DNA from: DATKJS01 sp050015275
GTDB taxonomy: Bacteria; Acidobacteriota; Aminicenantia; Aminicenantales; Saccharicenantaceae
Direction: 5' to 3'
Assembly (NCBI GenBank): GCA_050015275.1
Contig: JBEKBS010000001.1
Location: 218,176 to 282,175, forward strand
DNA length: 64,000 nucleotides
The notes beneath the pieces are model-generated. The model ran no database searches. It was given only the letters and a program-made list of their open reading frames with translations, and was not told where the DNA came from. Shown one piece after another: positions 51,954 to 60,582 of this stretch. Every line of letters starts with the position of its first letter. The first letter of the stretch is position 1. A program made the position numbers and the translations under genes.

Positions 51954-53297
51954 ATGCCCTCCCTCTCCATCCAAAACTTCGGCTGCCGCGTCAACCAGGC
52001 GGAGGCTTTCGCCTGGGCCGAAGCCTTCCGGAAAGGCGGACTCCGGCTGGAGGATGACTCGGCCCGGAGCGACTTCGTCCTCGTCAACTCCTGCACGCTG
52101 ACCGGCCGGGCCGACCGGGACGTCAGGAAATTCATCCAGAAGATCTCGCGCGAGAACCCGGCGGCCAAGCTCGTTGTCACGGGCTGCTACGCCGAGCGGG
52201 CCCGGCATGAGATAGAGACAATTCCTCAGGTCCTCCTCGTCGTCCCCAACAGCGAGAAAACCGGCCTGCCGGACAAGATGCTCGCGCTCGTCGGAATGAC
52301 AGGGTCTGACGAAAGGGCGGAGCCGGGGATGGCCGACCCGGAGGACTTTGCGTTCCGCTCCCGGGCGCTTCTCAAGATCCAGGATGGGTGCGATGACCGG
52401 TGTACGTTCTGTGTCATTCCGAGCGTCAGGGGAAGAAGCGCGAGCCTTGGCGAGGGCCACGTCCTGGCCCGCGTCCGGGATCTGGTCCGGGCCGGGTACA
52501 GGGAGGTCGTTCTGGCCGGGATCCACTTATCGTCTTATGGCGAGGACCTGGAGCCGAGAGGTTCCCTGCTCGGGCTTCTCCGCATGATCGAAAACGTCGA
52601 GGGCCTGGGCCGGATCAGGCTGAGCTCCCTGGATCCCCGGCGCACGGACGGGGCCCTCGTGGCCCACATCGCCGGAAATCCCAAGGTCTGCCAGCATTTC
52701 CATCTGTCTCTCCAGCACGCGTCAAGCCGGGTCCTCGAAAAAATGGGGCGGTCGGCCGGACCGGAGGTCTATCGGTCCATCCTCTCCGACTTGAAAGGAC
52801 GGTCGCCCGGGGCGTCTCTCGGCGCCGATGTCATCGCCGGGTTTCCCGGGGAGACGGACGACGACTTCGCCCTTCTCGAGGAGTTCCTCTCGGGATCGCC
52901 GCTGACATATTTTCACGTTTTTTCCTATTCGCCGCGCGCGGGGACGCCGGCGGCGGCAAGGCCCCAAGTCCCGGAGCGGCTCACGAAGGAACGGTCGCGA
53001 GCTCTCCGCAAGCTCTCCGCGGAGAAAAATCTCCGGTTCCGGGCCTCCTTTCTGGGGCAGACGCTGGAAGCGGTCGTCATCGGGAGGGGCGCCGGAGGTC
53101 TGAGGCAGGCAGAGAAGGAGGGGCCCGGCCTAGCCTTGGAGGGGAGGGCCGGCAAGGGGGAATTCACGGAACTGTTGACGGGCAACTATATCAGGGTCCA
53201 TGTTCCGTCATGCCCGGCGCCGAGACGGGAAACCGTCCGGGTCCGCGTCACCCGGGTTTCGCAGCGTTCGACAGAAGGGGAGGTCGTCAGAACATGA
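51954..53297 (+). CDS. mtaB: tRNA t6A37 methylthiotransferase MtaB
   Basis: A 447-aa radical SAM methylthiotransferase converting t6A to ms2t6A in tRNA. First cluster ligands are Cys11, Cys47 and Cys78; the SAM cluster is CDDRCTFC (Cys146, Cys150, Cys153). A TRAM-like C-terminal domain follows. The weak ribosome site 9 bp after purE suggests coupling. It overlaps mutL by 4 nt. TrmO, encoded at 25007, acts on the same t6A residue in other tRNAs. Confidence 0.93.
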   Translation: MPSLSIQNFGCRVNQAEAFAWAEAFRKGGLRLEDDSARSDFVLVNSCTLTGRADRDVRKFIQKISRENPAAKLVVTGCYAERARHEIETIPQVLLVVPNSEKTGLPDKMLALVGMTGSDERAEPGMADPEDFAFRSRALLKIQDGCDDRCTFCVIPSVRGRSASLGEGHVLARVRDLVRAGYREVVLAGIHLSSYGEDLEPRGSLLGLLRMIENVEGLGRIRLSSLDPRRTDGALVAHIAGNPKVCQHFHLSLQHASSRVLEKMGRSAGPEVYRSILSDLKGRSPGASLGADVIAGFPGETDDDFALLEEFLSGSPLTYFHVFSYSPRAGTPAAARPQVPERLTKERSRALRKLSAEKNLRFRASFLGQTLEAVVIGRGAGGLRQAEKEGPGLALEGRAGKGEFTELLTGNYIRVHVPSCPAPRRETVRVRVTRVSQRSTEGEVVRT

Positions 53298-55048
53298 AGA
53301 AAATACATATCCTGGCCCCGGAGATCGCCGAGAAGATCGCGGCCGGCGAGGTCATCGAGCGGCCCGTGTCCGTCGTCAAGGAGCTCGTCGAAAATTCCCT
53401 CGACGCCGGAGCGACGGACATCCGGGTCGATCTCCTCGACGGCGGGAAGCGCTCGATCAAGGTCCAGGACAATGGGTCGGGGATGAGCCGGGAGGACGTC
53501 GCCCTCTGCTTCCGGCGCCACTCGACGAGCAAGATCTCGGCCGAAGAGGACCTGGAGAGGATCTCGACCCTCGGTTTCCGCGGCGAGGCCCTGGCCAGCA
53601 TCTCGGCCGTCTCGAGGCTCTCCCTGAGGACGTTCGACGGGGCCGAGGAACGCGGCACCCTGATCGAGCGGGAAGGCGAGAAGCTCCTGGCCGTCACGGA
53701 CATCGCCTTCCCGCGGGGGACGATGGTCGAGGTCCGCGACCTGTTCTTCAACCTGCCGGCCCGGCGGAAATTCCTCCGGTCGAGTTCCTCCGAGGTCGGC
53801 TTGATCACCAAATACCTGACCTTGGCCGCCCTGTCGCATCCGGGCGTGCGCTTCGTCCTCGTCCACGGGACGCGGGAGACGATCAACTGCCCGCCGGTCG
53901 GTACGCTGAAGGACCGGATCTTCCAGCTCTACGGAAAGGACGTCGTGGACGGCCTGATGGAGGTCGCTGGAGCGGAAGGGGAGGGCCGGCTCTCCGGATA
54001 TTCGTCCCGGCCGCTCCGGGGACGCGCGGACCGCTCCGTCCAGCATTTTTTCGTCAACGGCCGGCCGGTCAAGGACCGGATCCTCCAGGCCGCCCTCAAC
54101 CAAGCGTACACAGGGATTCTCGAACGGAACAGGTCGGCCGAGGGATTCCTCTTCATCACGCTTCCGTACGGCGACGTCGATGTCAACGTCCATCCGGCCA
54201 AGGCCGAGGTCCGGTTCAGGGACCCCCAGCTCGTCTTCCGGCTCGTCCTCCGGGCCGTGGAACACGGGACGCTCAGGGAGCATGCGGTCAAGGACGTCTA
54301 TCCGGCCCCGGCCGCTGCCGAGGTCTTCGCCCCTCCTGGCGTCGCGGAGGAATCCGTCCCCATGCCGGGTCTTGAGCTCGGGCAGGGGGGCGAAGTGGCG
54401 AGAGAGGGATCCGGTCCGACGGCCTGGAAGCCCGGTCTCTCGGCCGGCCCGGCCGCTCCTCCCTTCGGCGTGCCGGAGAAGGCCGGAACGGGCCCCGAAG
54501 TCCTCGGCCAGTTCCAGAACCTCTACATCGTCGCGGGCGCGGAGGACGGGCTCCTGGTCATCGACCAGCACAACGCCCATGAACGCATCCTTTTCGACAA
54601 GTTCCGGGAGATCGACCGCCGGAACCTTTGGCCCCGGGAGACGCTCCTCGTCCCGGCCCTCCTGGAGCTCTCGCCGTCCGAGGCCGTCGCGTTCGAGGAG
54701 AACGCAGTGCTTTTCGAGGAGCTCGGGTTCCGGGTCGAGGCCATGGGCGGCCGGTCCTTCGCCCTCAAGGAGTACCCGGGCGTCTTCCGGGCCGAGGAGG
54801 CCGCGGATGTCTTCCAGGCCCTGCTCGAGGAGGCGGAACAGGCGAACACCCGGGACAGGCGTGAGAAGTTCCTGGCGACCCTGGCCTGCAAGACAGCCAT
54901 CAAAGCAGGTCAGCCGCTGACCAGGGAAAAGATGGGCTATCTCGTGGACGAGCTTTTCAAATCATCGCAGCCCGCCCTTTGCCCGCACGGCCGGCCCATT
55001 GTCGTGAAGGTCGGCAGGTCCCAGATCGACAAGGGGATGCGCCGATAG
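53294..55048 (+). CDS. mutL: DNA mismatch repair protein MutL
   Basis: A 584-aa GHKL ATPase. The N-terminal motifs are IAAGEVIERPVSVVKELVENSLDAG (ATP-Mg Glu/Asn), VQDNGSGM and TLGFRGEALASI. A short Pro/Gly-rich linker (about 340-400) leads to the dimerisation domain. The endonuclease motif DQHA(x)2E(x)4E is only partly kept (DQHNAHERILFD), while ACKTAIKAG and CPHGRP are present, so nicking activity is probable but not certain. The start codon overlaps the mtaB stop (ATGA). No mutS is in the window. Confidence 0.95.
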   Translation: MKKIHILAPEIAEKIAAGEVIERPVSVVKELVENSLDAGATDIRVDLLDGGKRSIKVQDNGSGMSREDVALCFRRHSTSKISAEEDLERISTLGFRGEALASISAVSRLSLRTFDGAEERGTLIEREGEKLLAVTDIAFPRGTMVEVRDLFFNLPARRKFLRSSSSEVGLITKYLTLAALSHPGVRFVLVHGTRETINCPPVGTLKDRIFQLYGKDVVDGLMEVAGAEGEGRLSGYSSRPLRGRADRSVQHFFVNGRPVKDRILQAALNQAYTGILERNRSAEGFLFITLPYGDVDVNVHPAKAEVRFRDPQLVFRLVLRAVEHGTLREHAVKDVYPAPAAAEVFAPPGVAEESVPMPGLELGQGGEVAREGSGPTAWKPGLSAGPAAPPFGVPEKAGTGPEVLGQFQNLYIVAGAEDGLLVIDQHNAHERILFDKFREIDRRNLWPRETLLVPALLELSPSEAVAFEENAVLFEELGFRVEAMGGRSFALKEYPGVFRAEEAADVFQALLEEAEQANTRDRREKFLATLACKTAIKAGQPLTREKMGYLVDELFKSSQPALCPHGRPIVVKVGRSQIDKGMRR

Positions 55049-55066
55049 CGGGCCTCCCCGGTCAAA

Positions 55067-55096
55067 TTGACAGCCGGCGGCCCGATTTGCTAAGAT
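55067..55096 (+). promoter_or_regulatory. tRNA promoter
   Basis: TTGACA (55067-55072), 18-bp spacer, TAAGAT (55091-55096), 33 bp before tRNA-Pro. Confidence 0.6.
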
Positions 55097-55128
55097 GAAC
55101 GGGCTTTCGACGAGGGGTGCGGAACGGA

Positions 55129-55203
55129 CGGGGAGTGGCGCAGCCTGGCTAGCGCGCCTGCCTTGGGAGCAGGAGGTCGGCGGTTCAAATCCGCTCTCCC
55201 CGA
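55129..55203 (+). tRNA. tRNA-Pro (anticodon TGG)
   Basis: Complete cloverleaf. The acceptor stem CGGGGAG pairs with CTCCCCG; the anticodon stem CCTGC/GCAGG encloses CTTGGGA with anticodon TGG; the T-loop is TTCAAAT. No CCA is encoded. Confidence 0.95.
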
Positions 55204-55299
55204 TTGGCTCCCCGCGGAAAAGCGACCGGCCCTGCGATAGGTCGCCCGGCCGGGAAGGCCGGGACGGATCTCGCGGCCCCGGCTTTGATTATCCATGGC

Positions 55300-55372
55300 G
55301 CGCCTGTAGCTCAGGGGATAGAGCAGCTGCCTTCTAAGCAGCGGGTCGGGTGTTCGATTCACCCCAGGCGCG
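55300..55372 (+). tRNA. tRNA-Arg (anticodon TCT)
   Basis: Complete cloverleaf. The acceptor GCGCCTG pairs with CAGGCGC; the anticodon loop CTTCTAA has anticodon TCT; the T arm is GGGTGTTCGATTCACCC. No CCA is encoded. 96 bp after tRNA-Pro and probably co-transcribed. Confidence 0.95.
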
Positions 55373-55795
55373 CTCCCATATTCCCCGAGAAAATGGCCAT
55401 TTAGCCATCATTCCCGGGGGTCTGAAATTGTCGCAATTTTGTACAGCTTTACCCCGTTTTAGGCATCTGTTGAGCACAATTTTGAGCACACATTTAGCAC
55501 AGCCGGTTTGCCGGGCTGAAGGGCTAGGAAGAACGCCGGCCTGTCACGCCGGAGGTCGCGAGTTCGAGTCTCGTCGGCCCCGCCAATTTCCCGGATATGA
55601 CTCGATTTGTCCCTCTAGGCACCAATAGGCAGGAGTAGGCATTCTTGGGCACGTTTTATGACGTATTTGTGACGAGAGGGTGACGCGGCCCCTGAACAGT
55701 GCCCACCGGGCCAAGGCATAATGGATACGGGTGACTCCTGGATAAAGGCGTAAACCAGACCAAGAAAGTTGCGCAGATAGGAGGTGCCTCTTATA
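55373..55795. other. Gene-free junction with paired short repeats
   Basis: 423 bp between tRNA-Arg and the first island gene. It holds the tRNA-Asp 3' piece (55531-55585), a cluster of GAGCACA repeats at about 55473-55500 and a TGACG repeat pair at about 55660-55685. These resemble arm sites found beside tyrosine-recombinase attachment sites; no integrase is present here. Confidence 0.5.
55531..55585 (+). pseudogene. 3' part of tRNA-Asp (GTC), 5' end missing: probable attachment-site scar
   Basis: The sequence has a complete anticodon arm (CCGGC, CTGTCAC, GCCGG; anticodon GTC), variable loop and T arm (GCGAG TTCGAGT CTCGT), 3' acceptor strand CGGCCCC, discriminator G and an encoded CCA. The matching 5' acceptor strand GGGGCCG and a normal D arm are absent upstream. 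Integrative elements that recombine in tRNA genes leave exactly such 3' pieces. Confidence 0.75.
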
Positions 55796-56338
55796 ATGAG
55801 TGACGAGGACAAGGTGCGAGCGAGGAATATAGTCCTTAAAATAATCGTTTCAATCGCACTGCTTTCATCTTCCCTCTCGGCCCAGCAAGCAACGTTTCAG
55901 GATCCCACGCTGGATCGCCTGGTCGGAACGTGGGTGCTTCAGGGCACAATCGGCGGAAAAAAGACGACGCATGATGTCGTTGCCGAGTGGGTGCTGGGCC
56001 ACCAGTACGTACGGCTTTACGAAGTATCACGCGAGAAGGACGTCGCGGGCCATGCGGAATATGAGGCGATCGTCTTCATTGGCTGGGACCAACCGTCGGG
56101 TCAGTACGCGTGCCTATGGCTGGACTCGACCGGCGGCGGCGGCCTGACGGGCCAGTCCATCGGCCATGCCCAGCGCAACGGCGACGACATTGCGTTCGAG
56201 TTCAAAGCCCAGGATGGCAGCCTCTTCCACACGACGTTCGTGTACGATAAGAGCAATGACTCTTGGCGATGGTTGATGGATGGCGAAGAGGGCGGGAAAC
56301 TGCAGCCTTTTGCCCGGGTGAAGCTCACAAGGAAATAG
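55796..56338 (+). CDS. Small exported beta-rich protein (DUF1579-like)
   Basis: A 180-aa protein with a signal segment (NIVLKIIVSIALLSSSLSA) and mature part starting near LDRLVGTWVLQGTI, a lipocalin/DUF1579-like opening. AEYEAIVFIGWD and GQYACLWLDSTGG follow. Function unknown. AGGAGG lies 11 nt before ATG 55796. Composition is less GC-rich than the core genes; it lies between two tRNA fragments, so it is probably island cargo. Confidence 0.65.
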   Translation: MSDEDKVRARNIVLKIIVSIALLSSSLSAQQATFQDPTLDRLVGTWVLQGTIGGKKTTHDVVAEWVLGHQYVRLYEVSREKDVAGHAEYEAIVFIGWDQPSGQYACLWLDSTGGGGLTGQSIGHAQRNGDDIAFEFKAQDGSLFHTTFVYDKSNDSWRWLMDGEEGGKLQPFARVKLTRK

Positions 56339-56347
56339 GCGACAAGT

Positions 56348-56781
56348 TGACCTGCCCTTTCTAAGTGGGTCCACGGAGCGGCTGGCTCGGCTGACAGGCA
56401 GTTGATCACCAATTCAAAGCAGCGTCGACCCTGCAGAGAGACCATGGGACGTCCCTGACCCACCCAAAACATGGCCTTTTTTCCCGCTCGATCCTATGCT
56501 ACGGCCATGTCCCGCAGAAGACGGCACCCGACCCTGTAGGGGAAGTAGGGGGTAACGGACGATTGCTTCCAGAAAGGCCCCCTAGCATGCGTTTTAGCCA
56601 AATGGAATGGTGCCATACGGCCAAGGCCCTATCCCCGACCCATCATCCCCCAATAGAGGTCGAGGCGGGAATAGCCTGCTCTGAAGTTCGCGATACTCGG
56701 CAGGCATATGGCCTGCCCGGGCGGGAGTTCGAAGCTTGAAAATCTCACTTCAGAGGTGGTACATTGATCAGGGGCAGGCCA
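56348..56781. mobile_element. Degenerate IS3-like element or MITE (inverted ends only)
   Basis: TGACCTGCCC at 56348-56357 and its inverted counterpart GGGGCAGGCCA at 56771-56781 bound 434 bp with no transposase. The right end (56762-56781) matches 18 of 20 bp of the terminal sequence of the IS3-family element at 63255, in inverted orientation. It lies between the 55796 and 56813 genes. Most of its interior is unrecognisable. Confidence 0.5.
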
Positions 56782-56812
56782 CCGGAGCCCTGGAGGATTG
56801 GGCCGCTTATCC

Positions 56813-59176
56813 ATGAAAAAATCAATCCTTATCCGTATCAGTTGTTTTGCTGTGCTGGGAATGGTCTCCGGGATGGGGGCCGTCCTCGCCGTCCAACAAC
56901 CTTCGTCGAATCCTGCCGGCCGGCGGGCGGCGACGGTGGAAGATTCCGTACGGCTGCGCACGTTTCTGGATGAAAAACCGGCGGCGGTCTCTCCCGACGG
57001 CAGCCGGGTGGCCTATGTGCTGATCGAACCTAACTTGAAGGAAAACTCCAACGAGGCAGTCGTTTATGTTCGCGAGTTGCCGGAGACCGACGCGAAGGAG
57101 CCGCTTCGGCATTTCGGAAAAGCCGTGCTGCGGACCCGGGACATTCGCCAAATGCAATGGCTCGCGGACGGGCAGCACCTCCTCGTGCTGTACCGACCCG
57201 ACGGCGACAAAGGAAATGTCGTGCGGGTTGATCAGGCGTCCGGCGAATCCTCGCCGTTGAGCCCTGGCGGGCTCAATGTCGAAGAATTTGCCGCGACCCC
57301 GGATTGCCGGCGGCTGGCGCTGCTGGTGAGTGTGCCCGACGAGGAGCAGGTGGACCGTTTTGCGTCGCCTCGCGGAGTGGTGATCACGGAGGACGATTTC
57401 TTGCTTGACATCGATGCGCGAGGCACAGCGAGAAACAAGGCATCGCGGATGGCCATCGTCGCGATGGACGTGGGCGGCGGTACGATGACCGTGTTCGGCG
57501 GCAAACGATCCCTGGGGCTGATGCGACCCGCCATCTCGGCCGATGGGCGGCATGTGACCTTCCTTGCCTTGGGAGAAGCGGTGCCTTACCCGTCCGCATG
57601 GCAAAAAGACCCGGCTTTCCGCCTCTGGCCGGAGCGGGGCTTCGTTGTCCCGGCGAACGAACTGGTGCGGGCCTGGCTGCCGCCGACGATTCCGTCCTCC
57701 CCGCCGCGCTCCGGGCCCAGCAAGGGCGGGCCTTCGCTCGAGCTGGCTCTTGATGCCGGTTGTATCAGTGACTCTTTATGGGGCATGGCCTTGTTGTGGA
57801 GCGATGACAGCACGCGCTACCTCGCATGTGGTCCGAGCCCGGTCGGCGATGGCAGCACCGTCGGCGAGGCCCTAGTGGGGCCGTTTCGTCCGCAACATCT
57901 TTTCGCCGTTGACGTAAAAACGGGCGCCGCGCAACTCGTCATGCAGGAGACGCCCCAAGAGATGCTGGCGTTTGATGAACAAGCCCGGCGGGTGGTGGTT
58001 AGGCTCCGTAACGGCGATTTGGTGACCCTGCGGCGGGCCGAAACCGTCGCCGGCGCGTGGAAGGAGGAGCGGCGGACCACGCTGCCCACTTCGGGCCTCA
58101 GCGACCTGTCGGCCGCGGGGCACGACATGCGCCGTTTTATCGGCATCTATCAAACAACGACGGTGCCGCCGGACCTTTGGCTGCTGGACGCCAAAACGGG
58201 CGCCAAAGCCGCGCTGACAGAGATCAACCCGGAGTTGCGAGAGCAAACGCTTGGCGGTGTAGAAAAGATCGAATGGGTGGGGAGCAATTCGTCGAGGAAT
58301 TGGGGATACCTGATCTACCCGGTGGGTTACGAGGCCGGCAAGCGTTACCCGTGCGTGATCATGTGCAAGACCTGGGACGATACCTTTATCCATGGCGGCA
58401 ACGACGGATTGAAGGCGAACTTCGCGCCGCAGGCGCTGGCCAACTGCGGGTTCATAGTGTTCATGCTTGAGGGCGCCGTCGGCCCCTATCCCGAGGGAAC
58501 GTGGAAGCAACTGCCGGGAGGCGTTTCCGAGGCGTTCCGGGCCATGGATGCGTTCGAGACTTGCAGGCGGGAGTTGGACCGGCGCGGTCTGATCGATCCG
58601 GCGCGGGTCGGGATCATGGGCTTCAGCCGGACGAGTTGGATTGTGGATTTTACGCTCACGCAGTCGAAAGAGGCGTGGACTGCGGCGGTGTCGGCGGACT
58701 CGGGCATCTACAACTATGGAACATATCTGGGCGACAAAAACCTGCGTTCGGGCATGGCGGCCATGTACGGCGGGCCCCCCTGTGGAGAAACCTTCAAGGC
58801 GTGGCTGGCTTACGCTCCGGCCTTTTCCGCCCAACGCGTGCGGACGCCTCTCCTCATGCAATATAACGGGAAAATTTCAATGGCCGCAGAGTTTTACTCG
58901 GCGCTCGTCGTCCAGGGGAAGCCTGTGGAGCTGGTTCTCTTTCCGGAAGGAAAACATATCCTGGAACTTCCGTTGCAGCGGGTCGGTTCGATGCAGGGAT
59001 CGGTGGATTGGTTCCGGTTCTGGCTGCAAGGCTACGAGAATCCGAGTCCCCAATACCCGGGACAATACGCACGGTGGCGCAGTCTGCGCGCACAGCATGA
59101 GTGGAATGAGAAACTCATTGCGGTAGGCAAGGATCCCGCCGCCGAGTTCATAAAGAAGCAGAAGAGCGGAAGGTGA
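56813..59176 (+). CDS. Exported S9-like (prolyl oligopeptidase family) hydrolase with altered active site
   Basis: A 787-aa protein with a signal peptide (1-26). A TolB/WD-like beta-propeller (about 40-450, with PAAVSPDGSRVAYVL) is followed by an alpha/beta hydrolase domain (about 480-787). The nucleophile elbow is GFSRT around Ser605 instead of GxSxG/A, His715 sits in EGKHILE, and the expected Asp of the third position is missing (QYNGKIS). It may be a divergent peptidase or esterase, or a non-catalytic relative. ATG 56813 is preferred; no good ribosome site is visible. Island cargo, probably acquired. Confidence 0.7.
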   Translation: MKKSILIRISCFAVLGMVSGMGAVLAVQQPSSNPAGRRAATVEDSVRLRTFLDEKPAAVSPDGSRVAYVLIEPNLKENSNEAVVYVRELPETDAKEPLRHFGKAVLRTRDIRQMQWLADGQHLLVLYRPDGDKGNVVRVDQASGESSPLSPGGLNVEEFAATPDCRRLALLVSVPDEEQVDRFASPRGVVITEDDFLLDIDARGTARNKASRMAIVAMDVGGGTMTVFGGKRSLGLMRPAISADGRHVTFLALGEAVPYPSAWQKDPAFRLWPERGFVVPANELVRAWLPPTIPSSPPRSGPSKGGPSLELALDAGCISDSLWGMALLWSDDSTRYLACGPSPVGDGSTVGEALVGPFRPQHLFAVDVKTGAAQLVMQETPQEMLAFDEQARRVVVRLRNGDLVTLRRAETVAGAWKEERRTTLPTSGLSDLSAAGHDMRRFIGIYQTTTVPPDLWLLDAKTGAKAALTEINPELREQTLGGVEKIEWVGSNSSRNWGYLIYPVGYEAGKRYPCVIMCKTWDDTFIHGGNDGLKANFAPQALANCGFIVFMLEGAVGPYPEGTWKQLPGGVSEAFRAMDAFETCRRELDRRGLIDPARVGIMGFSRTSWIVDFTLTQSKEAWTAAVSADSGIYNYGTYLGDKNLRSGMAAMYGGPPCGETFKAWLAYAPAFSAQRVRTPLLMQYNGKISMAAEFYSALVVQGKPVELVLFPEGKHILELPLQRVGSMQGSVDWFRFWLQGYENPSPQYPGQYARWRSLRAQHEWNEKLIAVGKDPAAEFIKKQKSGR

Positions 59177-59490
59177 ACGCCGATTATTTGGCCTCACGCT
59201 ATATACTAGGCGCGGGACTCAAAATCCCGTCCGGGGCAACTCGGGTGTGGGTTCGATTTCCTCCACCGGCACGCCTTATCTCTTTGGAATGTCAGCGAGT
59301 TACGATGAGCCCTGACCCTCTCATCGTCTTCCGTCCGAGACCGTAATTTTACTGCGCTTTCAGCCTATTCTGTCACGCTACTGTCACACGGGTGGCATAC
59401 GAGAATCTTTTTGTTTCGGGATTCCAATGCCGTTCGAGGCGGCTTGACACCTCCCCGGTTCCTGTGTTTTCCTATCACCAGGAGGTCAGC
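59177..59490. other. Intergenic junction with tRNA fragment and CTGTCAC repeats
   Basis: 314 bp containing the tRNA-Leu-like piece (59209-59273) and a TCTGTCACGCTACTGTCACA repeat pair near 59370, similar in layout to those at 55.5, 60.5 and 61.7 kb. A TTGACA at 59444-59449 could belong to the promoter of the small gene at 59491, but its -10 is weak. Confidence 0.45.
59209..59273 (+). pseudogene. Degraded 3' part of a tRNA-Leu (CAA)
   Basis: CGGGA, CTCAAAA, TCCCG form an anticodon arm with anticodon CAA, followed by a long Leu-type variable arm, GGGTTCGATTT and an acceptor-like CACCGGCAC. The T stem is imperfect and the 5' half is absent, so it is not a functional tRNA. A probable recombination scar. 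Confidence 0.55.
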
Positions 59491-59682
59491 ATGAACCTGA
59501 TTAAGACGATACCTGGTGTCCTCATCAACCTGGACCAGGTGTGGATGGTCGAGATTACCGCGGACAAGATTCTCTTCCACTACGCCCCAGGGGCAGGAAT
59601 GGTGCATCAGGTGGAAAAGAAGCGTCTGCCTGAAGGAGAATGGGAGAGGATAACGAAGGCGATACAAGAGAAAAGTGCATGA
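59491..59682 (+). CDS. Small hypothetical protein (63 aa)
   Basis: A soluble 63-residue protein with no recognised domain: INLDQVWMVEITADKILFHY in the centre suggests a small beta-sheet protein of the YycG-like or DUF type. The start at 59491 is supported by AGGAGG 6 nt upstream. It stands alone in the low-GC island. Confidence 0.5.
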   Translation: MNLIKTIPGVLINLDQVWMVEITADKILFHYAPGAGMVHQVEKKRLPEGEWERITKAIQEKSA

Positions 59683-59871
59683 GTGTTCGTGACATAAGCA
59701 TTTCATCCCCTACCCTGGAACCGGAGTCCTTATGCCGATGTCACAATTTGTATGTGGGGCACAATAGCCGATAAAGGGGCACGCGGCGGCATGTGAGAAT
59801 TTCGTTCGACCTCGGGCGTCTATCTAACCAAGGCCAATCAACCGCTATGCGTGGTCCAGCCGGGAGGGGAC

Positions 59872-60417
59872 ATGAGAAGCGTAGCTACTTCTATTTGTCT
59901 GGTCATTCTGGTCTCGGGAGTCGCCGTCCGAGCTCAAACTAGCACTGTCCAACCGGGTCCAGAATACAAGATATTGGACGCTTGGGCCGGAGACTGGGTT
60001 ATTCAAGGGGAAGCCAAGGACATGCCATCTGGGTCTTCGTATAAGGTCTATTGGACCCTCAAGGGTCAACGGGTACTGGGAGGCTTCTTCCTGCAAATCC
60101 ACACAATGTGGAAGGCTCAAGGAACCGTTCAATACGGATTGGTGGTTACCGGATATGACCTCACCAAGAAGACATGTGCCACTCATGGCTATAATGACGA
60201 TGGAAGTTGGCTTATCTCCACGGCGGCTTTCATTAATGAGAGAACTTGCATAGAGACCGGCTCGTCCTATTTTCCTGATGGAAGAGTCCAAAAATGGCGT
60301 AACACATGGGACTTCAGTCCAGATAGGAATTCCCTTTCAGTGAAGGGGGAAAACGACAAGAACGGCATATGGTGGACTTCGTTTGAGGGCAAGGGAGTCA
60401 GGGGCCCGGAAAAGTAA
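59872..60417 (+). CDS. Small exported beta-rich protein (DUF1579-like)
   Basis: A 181-aa protein with signal peptide (to about ...AVRAQ at 22). LDAWAGDWVIQGEA resembles the opening of the 55796 protein (LDRLVGTWVLQGTI), and the later GYDLTKKTCATHGYNDDG matches the DUF1579-like middle. GGGAGGGG precedes ATG 59872. The codon use and GC content are clearly lower than in core genes. Probably a second, diverged member of the same cargo family. Function unknown. Confidence 0.6.
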   Translation: MRSVATSICLVILVSGVAVRAQTSTVQPGPEYKILDAWAGDWVIQGEAKDMPSGSSYKVYWTLKGQRVLGGFFLQIHTMWKAQGTVQYGLVVTGYDLTKKTCATHGYNDDGSWLISTAAFINERTCIETGSSYFPDGRVQKWRNTWDFSPDRNSLSVKGENDKNGIWWTSFEGKGVRGPEK

Positions 60418-60447
60418 ACGTCTAGCGAAGATATTTCAGTCCATATC

Positions 60448-60497
60448 GTCCGAAGTAGGCGAGTTTTAGCAAAATCTGTTACACCGGCGTTACACGG
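60448..60497 (+). repeat. Left copy of a perfect 50-bp direct repeat
   Basis: Identical to 61665-61714. The repeat contains GCGAGTTTTAGCAAAATC and ends TGTTACACCGGCGTTACACG, itself a pair of GTTACAC boxes. The two copies flank the nuclease gene at 60583, consistent with an insertion or attachment-site duplication. Confidence 0.85.
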
Positions 60498-60582
60498 GGA
60501 CCAGTCTACTTGCCGTCCAGGAGGCTGGAAAGAGGCCAGATTTCTAGCCTTCCGGAGGGGAGTGATAGCGAGTCCTTCACGC

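Noticed and set aside
52400..53293. Upstream extension of the mutL frame
   Set aside because: It reads out of frame through mtaB; MutL homology begins at ATG 53294, which overlaps the mtaB stop.
55505..55585. A third complete tRNA gene (Asp)
   Set aside because: No 5' acceptor strand complementary to CGGCCCC and no normal D arm are found upstream; only the 3' part is tRNA.
56813..59176. Lasso-peptide isopeptidase
   Set aside because: No lasso precursor, B/C enzymes or TonB receptor pair in the vicinity; the resemblance is limited to a propeller-hydrolase layout.
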